From contig JACCQX010000158.1 in NCBI GenBank assembly GCA_013813905.1, positions 1-6,085 on the forward strand: a stretch of DNA of 6,085 nucleotides, written 5' to 3'. Source of the stretch: Chloroflexota bacterium (GTDB taxonomy: Bacteria > Chloroflexota > Limnocylindria > Limnocylindrales > CSP1-4). Below, one piece after another: positions 1-6,085 of the stretch. Numbering within the stretch: the first letter of the stretch is position 1; the number at the start of each line of letters is the position of its first letter. Under the pieces are notes generated by a model. That model saw only the letters and a program-made list of their open reading frames with translations, searched no databases and was not told the DNA's origin. The position numbers and the translations under genes are program-made.

Positions 1-849
1 ACGGAGGGACGCGAACCGCGTCACGTAGGCCTCGAACCCGAGCGATCCAGCCCAGGCGGTGTTGAAGGCCCAGTTCCCGGTGCCGGCGTAGACGTGGTCA
101 TAGGTCGCCGCCGCCGCGAGGGCGACCGGGATGGAGCATCCCCAATAGGCAAGGACCATCGACGTGGCTGTCGGCGAGCACCAGCCGGCGGATGCCGGAT
201 CGCCGACGCGCTGTGAGCGTTGTGGGACCTCGAGCTCGATCCCCCACGCGATCCCGTCGTCGGCGGCTGTGGAGCCGTCCCGCAGCCCCTCCGAAGCGGA
301 GGTGACGACAGCGATGCGACTGACCCTGGGGGTCTGGGCCGGATCAGAGGTGAACAGCGTGAGGTGGTAGCGGATGGCTGCCCCGACCGCCGGATCCCGG
401 AGCTGGAGCGTGTCGGTAGCGACACGAGCATCAGCGTCGTCCTGGCCGCGGACGCTGTGACGCAACAGGGTATCCGTGCCGGAGGCCCAGACCGCCATCG
501 TGTACGGGCGCGTCCAGCGACCATCCGTCCGGCACACTGCCAGATCTAGCTGGAGCCAGGTGCCGGGTGGCGTCACCGCGATCCACGACGCGATGGCGGT
601 GTCGAAGCCCTGCTCGACCCGGATCACCGGCGACTCGAGCGACCCGAACCGGTAAGCCGGCTGGCCATCGCGCTGTCCCGCCGCGCCCGATCGGAGTGTC
701 GCCCACTCCGCCAGCCGCGCGCTCGGGACGCCGTCCATGTCCCGGGTGACGACCCCTTGGGCATTCCCTCGCTGGAAGTCCCGGCCCGTGTGTCGGACGA
801 ACTCGATCGACGCACTGAGCGGGCTGGCGCGACGCTCGATGACCGTCAT
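1..849 (-). CDS. Peptidase C39-like family protein (3' end beyond window)
   Basis: The frame is open for 283 codons from the ATG at 849 and leaves the window without a stop, so the C-terminus is missing. Residues ~60-185 are beta-rich (e.g. GTWLQLDL at 96-103, VATDTLQLRD at 143-152), resembling the N-terminal sandwich region recalled from other C39 family proteins. Residues ~204-283 begin a papain-like C39 domain: IELEVPQRSQ (204-213) supplies the usual glutamine region, and GWCSPTATSMVLAYWG (222-237) carries the likely nucleophile C224. GTGNWAFNTAW (256-266) is also typical of the family as I recall it. The partner histidine lies outside the window. There is no signal peptide or membrane segment at the N-terminus, so a cytoplasmic location is inferred. 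The start is supported by a strong AGGGGAG ribosome site. The gene lies 57 bp downstream of the hydrolase-NlpC/P60 gene on the same strand, probably in the same operon. The substrate is unknown; peptide or muropeptide cleavage is a guess from the neighbour. Confidence 0.85.
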   Translation of the reverse strand, partial: MTVIERRASPLSASIEFVRHTGRDFQRGNAQGVVTRDMDGVPSARLAEWATLRSGAAGQRDGQPAYRFGSLESPVIRVEQGFDTAIASWIAVTPPGTWLQLDLAVCRTDGRWTRPYTMAVWASGTDTLLRHSVRGQDDADARVATDTLQLRDPAVGAAIRYHLTLFTSDPAQTPRVSRIAVVTSASEGLRDGSTAADDGIAWGIELEVPQRSQRVGDPASAGWCSPTATSMVLAYWGCSIPVALAAAATYDHVYAGTGNWAFNTAWAGSLGFEAYVTRFASLR

Positions 850-853
850 CAGT

Positions 854-860
854 CTCCCCT
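854..860 (-). promoter_or_regulatory. Ribosome binding site of the C39-like gene
   Basis: Read on the minus strand, AGGGGAG lies four bases upstream of the ATG at 849. It is close to the anti-Shine-Dalgarno complement and decides this start. The 57-bp gap to the upstream stop codon (907-909) shows no evident terminator hairpin, which fits co-transcription. Confidence 0.7.
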
Positions 861-906
861 GGGCCGGAGCATTTCGCGGGTACGTCGGCACATCCTACAC
901 AGTGGC

Positions 907-2697
907 TCAGCGCGTGACCCGTCGAGCAGCCACGAATCGGTCGAGCAGCGCGGCATCGTAGAGCTCGTCCCGCGGGTCGAGGCTGTTGACCGCTGTCCCG
1001 CCGGCGGCACTTGAGGCGTGAAGGAGGTGCGTCGCATCCAGCGCGATGCCGACGTGCGTGATCCCCTCCTCGGTCTTGGAGGCCTTGAAGAAGAGCAGGT
1101 CGCCGGCGCGGGTCGGCCCGCTGAAGGGCTCGCCGGCATCGTGCTGCTGGTCGGCGTCGCGCGGCATGATGACGCCAAGCGATTCCCAGAGGGCCTGACT
1201 GAGGCCCGAACAGTCGAAGCCGTAGGGCGTGCGCCCGCCCCACAGGTACGGCACGCCGATGAAACGGGTGAAGCGGGCCAGGACGCCAGCGATCGCGGCC
1301 GCGTCGACGGTACCTGTGTGAGCCACCGACAGCGCGTCGTCCCGCACCCACCATCCCCGGCCATCGGCGAGACCCACGCGCGACCAGCCGCCCTGTCTCT
1401 CCAGCGCGCAAAGTCGGGTCCCGAACGGCAGCCGGCCGACCAGGCCGCCCTGTGGCGACCGGTACGCCTCGGCGAAGTCAGCCCTCACGCGGAGGGTCGC
1501 CGTCACCTCGACCTCCTGTGCTTGGACCTCGGACACCGGTACGAGAGCTCTGGTGGGCGCCCAGCCGACGTAGCCGTCGCGCTGGAGGCGCAGGCGGGTC
1601 CACCCATCGCGCTCGTCGAGGGTCCGCACGACCTCCCCGCCGAGAGCCTGGGTCAGCCGCTCTGCGCGGCTGCTCGGGTGAGCCCGGATGTCACTCAGCC
1701 AGGGCGCGATGAGGGCCCAGCGCGCATCGTCGAGCAAGACCGTCACGTGCTCCTCCACCACAAATCCGGTCAGCGCCGCGCTCGCGGCTCGGTGTCCCTC
1801 GTGATCCAGGACCGTGCCTTCCAACGCCGCGACGCCCGCCTCTTCGCGGAGCCGAAGCTCGAAGACCGTGCCTCGCTGATCGGCGAAGCGTTCCTCCCTG
1901 AGACGCCAGATCGCATCCGCGGCCGGCGACCCACGCCGCTCCCAGAAGGACTCGACCCGCTCGATCCACTCGAGCGGACGCTCATGGTGAACGTTGTGAT
2001 TCACACCGTCGGGCCTCCAGAGCTCCGCGGCGGGGACATGGTCGGCGATGAACGCGGCATGGCCAGCGGTGGCGTTGACGCTGTCATCGGCACCCTCGAT
2101 GACGAGCAGCGGCCGGTCGGCGCGCGCGAGGTCGTCCGGTGCGTAGCGCGGTTCGCTGACGATCTCCGCGACCGTTATCCGCAACAGGCGCCGCCAGTAC
2201 TCGGGGCCATGCCATGGACCATGGAGCCGGATCATCTCGTCGCGCCAGGCTGGATCCTCGCGTTCGACGCGGTCGGGGTCGAACTTCCCCGGCTCCAGCT
2301 CCAGGAGGTCGCTGCTGACGTAGGCATTGCCGGCCTGGACGACGCAGGTTGCCACGACGTCGGGATGCTCGACCAGCATGACCAGGGCGACGTTCCCGCC
2401 GTTGCTGTGCCCGACGATGTGGGCTCGCTGGTAGCCGAGCGCCTCGATCAGGGCGGCTGTATCGGCCGCCAGTCGGGCGAACGAGTACGTCTCGCCGCCC
2501 TCCGTGCTGCGTCCGTGACCGCGGCAGTCGGGGACGACCACGAGCCGATCGCGCGCCAGGAGCGGCGCGAGATGGCCCCAGTCTGTCTGGCCGTCGATGG
2601 TCGAGCCGTGGATGAGCACCACGGGCGGCTCACCCGGGCGCGGCGATCCGTACGTGCGGTAGTGGATCCGCGCCCGGTCGATCGTCACCTCGGTCAC
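907..2697 (-). CDS. Alpha/beta-hydrolase fused to SH3-type and NlpC/P60 cysteine peptidase domains
   Basis: This is a 596-residue protein ending in TGA at 909-907. Residues ~1-255 form an alpha/beta-hydrolase: VVLIHGS (26-32, oxyanion region), PDCRGHGRS (56-64), nucleophile elbow GHSNG with S98, likely acid D205 in EGADDS, and H234 in DGVNHN. Residues ~259-325 are a small domain that I recall ahead of SH3/NlpC proteins and that may be BON-like (weak call). Residues ~340-387 (LGGEVVRTLDERDGWTRL, YVGW) and ~398-456 (GWSRV, GWWV) look like two bacterial SH3 domains. Residues ~465-596 are NlpC/P60 with C496 (GFDCSG), H548 (THVGI) and H560 (LLHAS). The C-terminal half resembles YkfC-type gamma-D-glutamyl-diamino-acid endopeptidases, which cleave murein peptides. 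No signal peptide is visible, so it is inferred to be cytoplasmic. The frame stays open far upstream (to 3718-3720), but that part is antisense to the amylase gene. The GTG at 2697 is chosen because homology begins there and a -10 element sits at leaderless spacing. The hydrolase substrate is unknown. Confidence 0.88.
   Translation of the reverse strand: MTEVTIDRARIHYRTYGSPRPGEPPVVLIHGSTIDGQTDWGHLAPLLARDRLVVVPDCRGHGRSTEGGETYSFARLAADTAALIEALGYQRAHIVGHSNGGNVALVMLVEHPDVVATCVVQAGNAYVSSDLLELEPGKFDPDRVEREDPAWRDEMIRLHGPWHGPEYWRRLLRITVAEIVSEPRYAPDDLARADRPLLVIEGADDSVNATAGHAAFIADHVPAAELWRPDGVNHNVHHERPLEWIERVESFWERRGSPAADAIWRLREERFADQRGTVFELRLREEAGVAALEGTVLDHEGHRAASAALTGFVVEEHVTVLLDDARWALIAPWLSDIRAHPSSRAERLTQALGGEVVRTLDERDGWTRLRLQRDGYVGWAPTRALVPVSEVQAQEVEVTATLRVRADFAEAYRSPQGGLVGRLPFGTRLCALERQGGWSRVGLADGRGWWVRDDALSVAHTGTVDAAAIAGVLARFTRFIGVPYLWGGRTPYGFDCSGLSQALWESLGVIMPRDADQQHDAGEPFSGPTRAGDLLFFKASKTEEGITHVGIALDATHLLHASSAAGGTAVNSLDPRDELYDAALLDRFVAARRVTR
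1744..1756 (-). promoter_or_regulatory. Possible internal ribosome site and GTG start inside the fusion gene
   Basis: On the minus strand GGAGGAG (1756-1750) precedes an in-frame GTG (1746-1744, residue 318) by three bases; measured from GGAGG the spacing is five. Initiation here would give a 279-residue SH3-SH3-NlpC/P60 protein without the hydrolase. The same bases encode V-E-E-H in the full protein, so the match may be chance. It would also cut into the small domain before the SH3 repeats. Confidence 0.25.
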
Positions 2698-2698
2698 G

Positions 2699-2720
2699 AC
2701 GCCATCGTAAGAGATGGCGT
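2699..2720. repeat. Perfect 8-bp inverted repeat over the minus-strand promoter
   Basis: ACGCCATC (2699-2706) and GATGGCGT (2713-2720) are exact reverse complements separated by GTAAGA. The dyad spans the candidate -10 of the minus-strand gene and stops two bases before its GTG. If the transcript starts at 2697 the repeat is not transcribed from that promoter, so a protein-binding operator is more likely than an RNA hairpin. Confidence 0.55.
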
Positions 2721-2732
2721 GCGGCGCAAGAA
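2704..2732 (-). promoter_or_regulatory. Candidate promoter of the hydrolase-NlpC/P60 gene, leaderless type
   Basis: On the minus strand TACGAT (2709-2704) matches four of six bases of the -10 consensus. Six bases (2703-2698) separate it from the GTG at 2697, which is where +1 is expected, so the mRNA would begin with its start codon. A poor -35 (TTCTTG, 2732-2727) is 17 bases upstream. No Shine-Dalgarno sequence is visible before the GTG, in line with leaderless translation. The identification rests on spacing and is not proven. Confidence 0.45.
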
Positions 2733-2747
2733 CGGCGGTGCCCGACC

Positions 2748-2777
2748 TTGACGGGCGCGCCGTGGCCGGTGCAGGAT
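2748..2777 (+). promoter_or_regulatory. Candidate promoter of the amylopullulanase-like gene
   Basis: TTGACG (2748-2753) matches five of six -35 consensus bases. CAGGAT (2772-2777), 18 bases downstream, matches three of six -10 bases. A start near 2784 would leave an untranslated leader of about 70 bases before the ATG at 2857. The -10 is weak, which is common in GC-rich genomes and in activated promoters. Confidence 0.35.
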
Positions 2778-2787
2778 GCCATCCTGC
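2771..2787. repeat. 17-bp perfect palindrome, operator-like
   Basis: GCAGGATG and CATCCTGC are exact reverse complements around a single central C at 2779. The site covers the candidate -10 and transcription start of the plus-strand gene, where a bound repressor would block initiation. It shares GCCATC (2778-2783) with the dyad at 2699-2720. A one-base loop cannot form a normal RNA hairpin, so a DNA-binding dimer site is favoured. Confidence 0.5.
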
Positions 2788-2833
2788 CGTCCGAGCCGGT
2801 ACCGCCCACCGGTGATCGGGTTCCATGCCAGCC

Positions 2834-2844
2834 GGAGAGAGGGG
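2834..2844 (+). promoter_or_regulatory. Purine-rich ribosome binding region of the amylopullulanase-like gene
   Basis: GGAGAGAGGGG lies upstream of the ATG at 2857, with 12 bases between the last G and the codon, somewhat longer than ideal. The only other nearby in-frame candidate is GTG at 2812, which has no purine-rich site before it and would add 15 residues, including two arginines, to the signal peptide. Confidence 0.5.
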
Positions 2845-2856
2845 AACCAGTCCGCC

Positions 2857-2958
2857 ATGCCCATCCTGGTGCACAGCCGCGCCCTGAGCACGACCATCCC
2901 GCTCGTTCTCATCCTCAGCAGCCTCCTCTTCTCTGGGCTGAGCTTCGTGGCTCCAGCG
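2857..2958 (+). other. Signal peptide of the amylopullulanase-like protein
   Basis: Residues 1-13 are the n-region, with H6 and R8. A hydrophobic stretch rich in L, I and V spans about 14-32. A likely cleavage site follows A32-P33-A34, with A37 as an alternative. No cysteine lies at the cleavage point, so lipoprotein processing is not indicated. The positive charge is low for this start; a start at the GTG at 2812 would add two arginines. Confidence 0.7.
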
Positions 2959-5900
2959 CCCACGGCCGGTCGCCATACGACCGACCCGACCACCGTCACG
3001 CTGACCGGCAGCCTTCAGTCGGAGCTCGGCTGTCCCGGCGATTGGGACCCGACCTGCGCCACCACCGGCCTCGAGTTCCAGGCCGCTGACAGGGCGTGGC
3101 AGGCCACATTCGAGGTGCCGGCCGGCGACTGGGAGTACAAGGCCACCCTGAACGGCGGCTGGGACGAGAACTACGGGCTCAACGCGGTGCCCAATGGCGC
3201 GAACATCCCGCTCAGCCTGGCTGGACCGCGGAGCGTGAAGTTCTACTACTCGCACGCCACGCACTGGATCGCCGACAACGTCAACGCGGTGATCGCCACG
3301 GCGGCGGGCAGCTTCCAGTCGGAACTCGGCTGCCCGGGCGACTGGCAACCGGACTGCCTGCGCTCGTGGCTCCAGGATCCGGACGGTGACGGCATCCACG
3401 AGTTCACCACCCGGGCCCTGCCCGCCGGCAGCTACGAGACCAAGGTCACCATCAACGAGGGTTGGGACGAGAATTACGGCGCAGGCGGTGAGGCCAACGG
3501 CGCGAACATCGGCTTCACGGTCCCGCAGGACGACGCTGCGGTGACCTTCAGCTACGACGCGACGACCCACGTGCTCACGGTCGACACCGGCGGCCACGGG
3601 CACGACGACGACATCGCCTGGGATGGGCTGCGCCACGACTCGCGCAGCGACGTCTACCGGACACCGGGGGGCGCGGTGCCTGCCGGCACGCCGGTCACGC
3701 TGCGACTGCGCTCGTTCCACGGCGACGTCACCGCCGCCACGCTACGGCTCTACAGCCTGAACGCCGGCGGACAGCGACTCATCCCCATGGAGCTCGCTGC
3801 GGAAGGCGTCGACTGCTACCAGGCCGGTCTCGCGACCGAACGCTGCGACTTCTGGGAGGTGACGCTGGAGAACGCCGACCCGGACAACCTGTGGTACCGC
3901 TTCATCGTCCGTGACGGAACGGATGTGGACTACCTCGCCGATGACACCCCGGCCCTCGACGGCGGACTCGGCGCGACCACCGACGATGCGGTCGACCAGT
4001 CCTGGGCGCTCATGGTCCACGTTCCGGGCTTCCAGGCGCCCGAGTGGGCCGCCGACGCCGTGATCTACCAGATATTCCCCGACCGCTTCCGCAACGGACG
4101 CTCGAACAACGACCCGCGGACCGGCGACGTGCGCTACGACGACCCGGTGCTCAAGCTCGGCTGGGGCACGAAGCCGGAGGGCTACTGCCGCAACTACGCC
4201 GACGGCGCGGCGAACTGCCCCTGGCGCTTCGACGACACGCCGCCCGCCGACTCGCCCACGAAGGAGCAGCCGCGCGGCCGTGACTACATGGGCGGCGACC
4301 TCAAGGGCGTCGACCAGCAGCTCGACTACCTGGCCGATCTGGGCGTGAACACGATCTACTTCAACCCTATCTTCGACGCCGGCAGCAACCACAGCTACGA
4401 CACCCAGGACTACACCCGCATCGACCCGTACTTCGGCACGCAGAAGGACTGGCGGAAGCTGGTCGCGCATGCCGACGAGCTCGGTATCCGGATCATCCTG
4501 GACGGCGTCTTCAACCACCTCAGCAGCGACTCCCTTTTCTTCGACCGCTACGGCCACTACGCCGAGGTCGGCGCCTGCGAGTCCGTCGATTCGCCCTACC
4601 GCGACTGGTTCTTCTTCAGCCCCGACCCCGACGGCCCCTGCGCGGGCACCGATGGACCCACGAGCTACGAGGCCTGGTTCGGCTTCGACTCCATCCCGGT
4701 CATCGACAAGACCCGGCCGGAGGTGCAGGAGTACTTCCTCACCGCTGACGACTCCATCACCCGCCGCTGGCTGGAGAAAGGCGCGTCCGGTTGGCGACTC
4801 GACGTCTCGGGCGATCCGTCCTTCCCGGACGGCTACTGGGAGACCTTCCGCGAGGTCGTGAAGGAGACCGATCCCGACGCGTTGACCATCAGCGAGACGT
4901 GGCAGAAGGACTCCACCCTGCTACGAGAGATCCGCGGCGACCGGCTCGACACGACCATGAATTACCGGCTGCGCGATGCGGTCCTGGGACTGCTCGCGCC
5001 GCAGAGCTTCGACTCGAAGGGCTTCGCCGATTCGGGCTACCAGATCACGCCGACGCAATTCGCCGACCGGATCGCCTCGGTCCGTGAGGACTACCCGGAT
5101 GCGGCCTACTACAGCCTCATGAATCTCCTGGACAGCCACGACACCGAGCGCCTGCTGTGGACGCTGACGCCCGGTGCCGAGACGACGGCCGCCAGGGAGG
5201 CCGACGCGGCGAACCTGGCGGCCGGCAAGGCACGCCAGCGGATCGCCTCGCTGATCCAGTTCACGATGCCCGGCGCGCCGACCGTCTTCTACGGCGACGA
5301 GGTCGGGCTGACCGGCGACGACGATCCGGACGACCGGCGAACGTACCCGTGGCAGAGCAACGTACGTCGCGGCGACACGCGCGACATGCGGCTCCATGCG
5401 CACTACTCCGCGCTCGCCGCTGCCCGCGACGAGGTGGAGGCGCTCACCGAGGGAGATATCCGCCTGCTGCTTGCTGATGACGCCGCCGGCACGGTGGCCT
5501 ACGGACGCGCCACCGATGCGCAGGCCGCCATCGTGGCCATCAACCGCAGCACCTCGTCACAGGCGCTGACGATCTCCGTCGCGGGCTATCTTCCCGATGG
5601 CATCGTCCTCACCACACGCGCCGCGGCGAACACGCCGGTTTCCGGCTCGGTCACGGTGAGCGGCGGCGAGGTGAGCTTCACCTTGCCGGCCCTGTCCGCG
5701 ATCGTGCTGGCCAGCGGCGAGGTGGATCTCGCTCCTCCGTCCGCTCCCGCCGAGCTGACCGTGACCGACGAGGCCGCCAACGAGGTGAGCCTGGCGTGGG
5801 TCGCCTCGCCCGGCGCCGCGGCCTACGACGTCTACGTCAGCCCGCTCAGCGGCGGTGGCTACGTGAAGGCGAACGAGGCGCCGGTCAGCGGCACCGACTT

Positions 5901-6085
5901 TACCGTCACGGGGCTGGAGAGCGCGCGGCGCCACTTCTTCGTGGTCTGCGCGCTCGATGCGGCCGGCAATGCCAGCGAGCCTTCGGACGAGGTGGTGGGA
6001 GTCCCGCATCCTGCCATCGGCTGGGCTAACCTCCAGTGGCCGCCCGCGATGAGCCATACCATCAGCACTACCGATCGGACCGATG
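2857..6085 (+). CDS. Secreted amylopullulanase-like GH13 glycoside hydrolase (3' end beyond window)
   Basis: The frame is open for 1076 codons from the ATG and runs off the window end. Order of parts: signal peptide (1 to ~34); two X25-type modules (~46-145 and ~146-244), each with CPGDW...C and GWDENYG; an N-terminal beta-sandwich domain (~254-392) as in neopullulanases and amylopullulanases; a GH13 barrel (~398-850); a C-terminal beta domain (~860-957); fibronectin type III (~960-1050); and the start of another module (IGWANLQWPP, from ~1054). Barrel landmarks are AVIYQIFPDRF (401-411), SNHSYDTQDY (510-519), DGVFNH (549-554), GWRLD with nucleophile D649, SETW with acid/base E680, LDSHD with D762, and FYGDE (811-815). 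All three catalytic carboxylates are present, so the enzyme should be active. It is expected to cleave alpha-1,4 and possibly alpha-1,6 bonds of starch, glycogen or pullulan outside the cell. The layout resembles subfamily GH13_39, but dual specificity cannot be read from sequence alone. Confidence 0.93.
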   Translation, partial: MPILVHSRALSTTIPLVLILSSLLFSGLSFVAPAPTAGRHTTDPTTVTLTGSLQSELGCPGDWDPTCATTGLEFQAADRAWQATFEVPAGDWEYKATLNGGWDENYGLNAVPNGANIPLSLAGPRSVKFYYSHATHWIADNVNAVIATAAGSFQSELGCPGDWQPDCLRSWLQDPDGDGIHEFTTRALPAGSYETKVTINEGWDENYGAGGEANGANIGFTVPQDDAAVTFSYDATTHVLTVDTGGHGHDDDIAWDGLRHDSRSDVYRTPGGAVPAGTPVTLRLRSFHGDVTAATLRLYSLNAGGQRLIPMELAAEGVDCYQAGLATERCDFWEVTLENADPDNLWYRFIVRDGTDVDYLADDTPALDGGLGATTDDAVDQSWALMVHVPGFQAPEWAADAVIYQIFPDRFRNGRSNNDPRTGDVRYDDPVLKLGWGTKPEGYCRNYADGAANCPWRFDDTPPADSPTKEQPRGRDYMGGDLKGVDQQLDYLADLGVNTIYFNPIFDAGSNHSYDTQDYTRIDPYFGTQKDWRKLVAHADELGIRIILDGVFNHLSSDSLFFDRYGHYAEVGACESVDSPYRDWFFFSPDPDGPCAGTDGPTSYEAWFGFDSIPVIDKTRPEVQEYFLTADDSITRRWLEKGASGWRLDVSGDPSFPDGYWETFREVVKETDPDALTISETWQKDSTLLREIRGDRLDTTMNYRLRDAVLGLLAPQSFDSKGFADSGYQITPTQFADRIASVREDYPDAAYYSLMNLLDSHDTERLLWTLTPGAETTAAREADAANLAAGKARQRIASLIQFTMPGAPTVFYGDEVGLTGDDDPDDRRTYPWQSNVRRGDTRDMRLHAHYSALAAARDEVEALTEGDIRLLLADDAAGTVAYGRATDAQAAIVAINRSTSSQALTISVAGYLPDGIVLTTRAAANTPVSGSVTVSGGEVSFTLPALSAIVLASGEVDLAPPSAPAELTVTDEAANEVSLAWVASPGAAAYDVYVSPLSGGGYVKANEAPVSGTDFTVTGLESARRHFFVVCALDAAGNASEPSDEVVGVPHPAIGWANLQWPPAMSHTISTTDRTD
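3007..3204 (+). repeat. X25-type module, first tandem copy
   Basis: Residues 51-116 of the amylase protein. It begins GSLQSELGCPGDW, has a probable disulfide pair C59/C67, and contains GWDENYG (101-107) and NGANI (113-117). X25 modules occur in pullulanases and amylopullulanases and are thought to help glucan binding or stability. Confidence 0.8.
3307..3507 (+). repeat. X25-type module, second tandem copy
   Basis: Residues 151-217, aligned with 51-116 with only one residue difference in length. It begins GSFQSELGCPGDW, with C159/C167, GWDENYG (202-208) and NGANI (214-218). Over the first 39 bases the two copies match at 33 positions, and most differences are at third codon positions, so this part is held by protein-level selection. 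An added acidic DPDGDG segment (174-179) resembles a calcium-binding loop and is absent from copy one. Confidence 0.8.

Noticed and set aside
850..906. Possible terminator or promoter between the two minus-strand genes
   Set aside because: No stable hairpin with a T-run and no convincing -10/-35 pair were found in these 57 bases.
431..1411. Minus-strand open frame of 326 codons spanning both peptidase genes
   Set aside because: It is a shifted frame over the NlpC/P60 and C39-like coding regions, whose correct frames carry the catalytic motifs. The arginine-rich product looks like a GC artefact.
1018..2751. Long plus-strand open frame (577 codons) opposite the hydrolase-NlpC/P60 gene
   Set aside because: It is antisense to a gene with clear domains on the other strand. 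Its translation shows no recognisable motif. Such frames stay open by chance when third codon positions are GC-rich.
2740..2756. Short inverted repeat GCCCG / CGGGC with a seven-base loop in the intergenic region
   Set aside because: Five-base GC arms are expected by chance at this base composition, there is no T-run for a terminator, and it lies over the candidate -35 and not after a gene.
2698..3720. Upstream 341-codon extension of the minus-strand fusion frame, up to an ATG at 3720-3718
   Set aside because: It is antisense to the signal peptide and X25 modules of the amylase gene, has low-complexity V/R/G-rich composition and no domain, and hydrolase homology starts only at residue 1 of the GTG 2697 call.
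3742..4557. Minus-strand open frame of 271 codons within the amylase gene
   Set aside because: It is the reverse frame of a GH13 barrel with all catalytic motifs. The translation is V/A/R-rich without motifs.

Overview
This is a GC-rich window with three protein-coding genes around one divergent promoter region: two on the minus strand (leftward) and one on the plus strand (rightward). The outer two genes run off the ends. The mix of families and the GC-heavy third codon positions suggest a GC-rich bacterium. Resemblance recalled from memory points towards Chloroflexota (Thermomicrobia/Sphaerobacter-like), but nothing here proves the taxon. No RNA genes, mobile elements or CRISPR arrays were seen.

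Left part, minus strand. A 596-residue protein (907-2697) joins an alpha/beta-hydrolase to a bacterial SH3-type plus NlpC/P60 cysteine peptidase in one uninterrupted frame. After 57 bases comes a second cysteine-peptidase-like gene (849 down to 1, 3' end missing). It has a beta-rich N-terminal region followed by a papain-like peptidase C39 domain. The two are probably co-transcribed. Neither has a visible signal peptide, so a cytoplasmic role in handling peptides, perhaps cell-wall (murein) peptides as in YkfC-type recycling, is a reasonable inference.

Middle, 2698-2856. This 159-bp divergent intergenic region holds the most interesting regulatory signals. On the minus strand a TACGAT -10-like element places the predicted transcription start exactly on the GTG codon at 2697, which suggests a leaderless mRNA. 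On the plus strand a TTGACG/CAGGAT pair is a weak promoter candidate for the amylase gene. Each candidate -10 is overlapped by a perfect dyad (2699-2720 and 2771-2787), and both dyads contain the same GCCATC/GATGGC half-site.

Right part, plus strand. From 2857 to beyond the window end runs a secreted multidomain GH13 glycoside hydrolase of amylopullulanase type: signal peptide, two X25-type modules, an N-terminal beta-sandwich domain, a GH13 barrel with a complete catalytic triad (D649, E680, D762), a C-terminal beta domain, a fibronectin type III domain and the start of a further module. It would digest starch- or pullulan-like glucans outside the cell. It has no obvious pathway link to the minus-strand peptidase genes beyond the shared promoter region.
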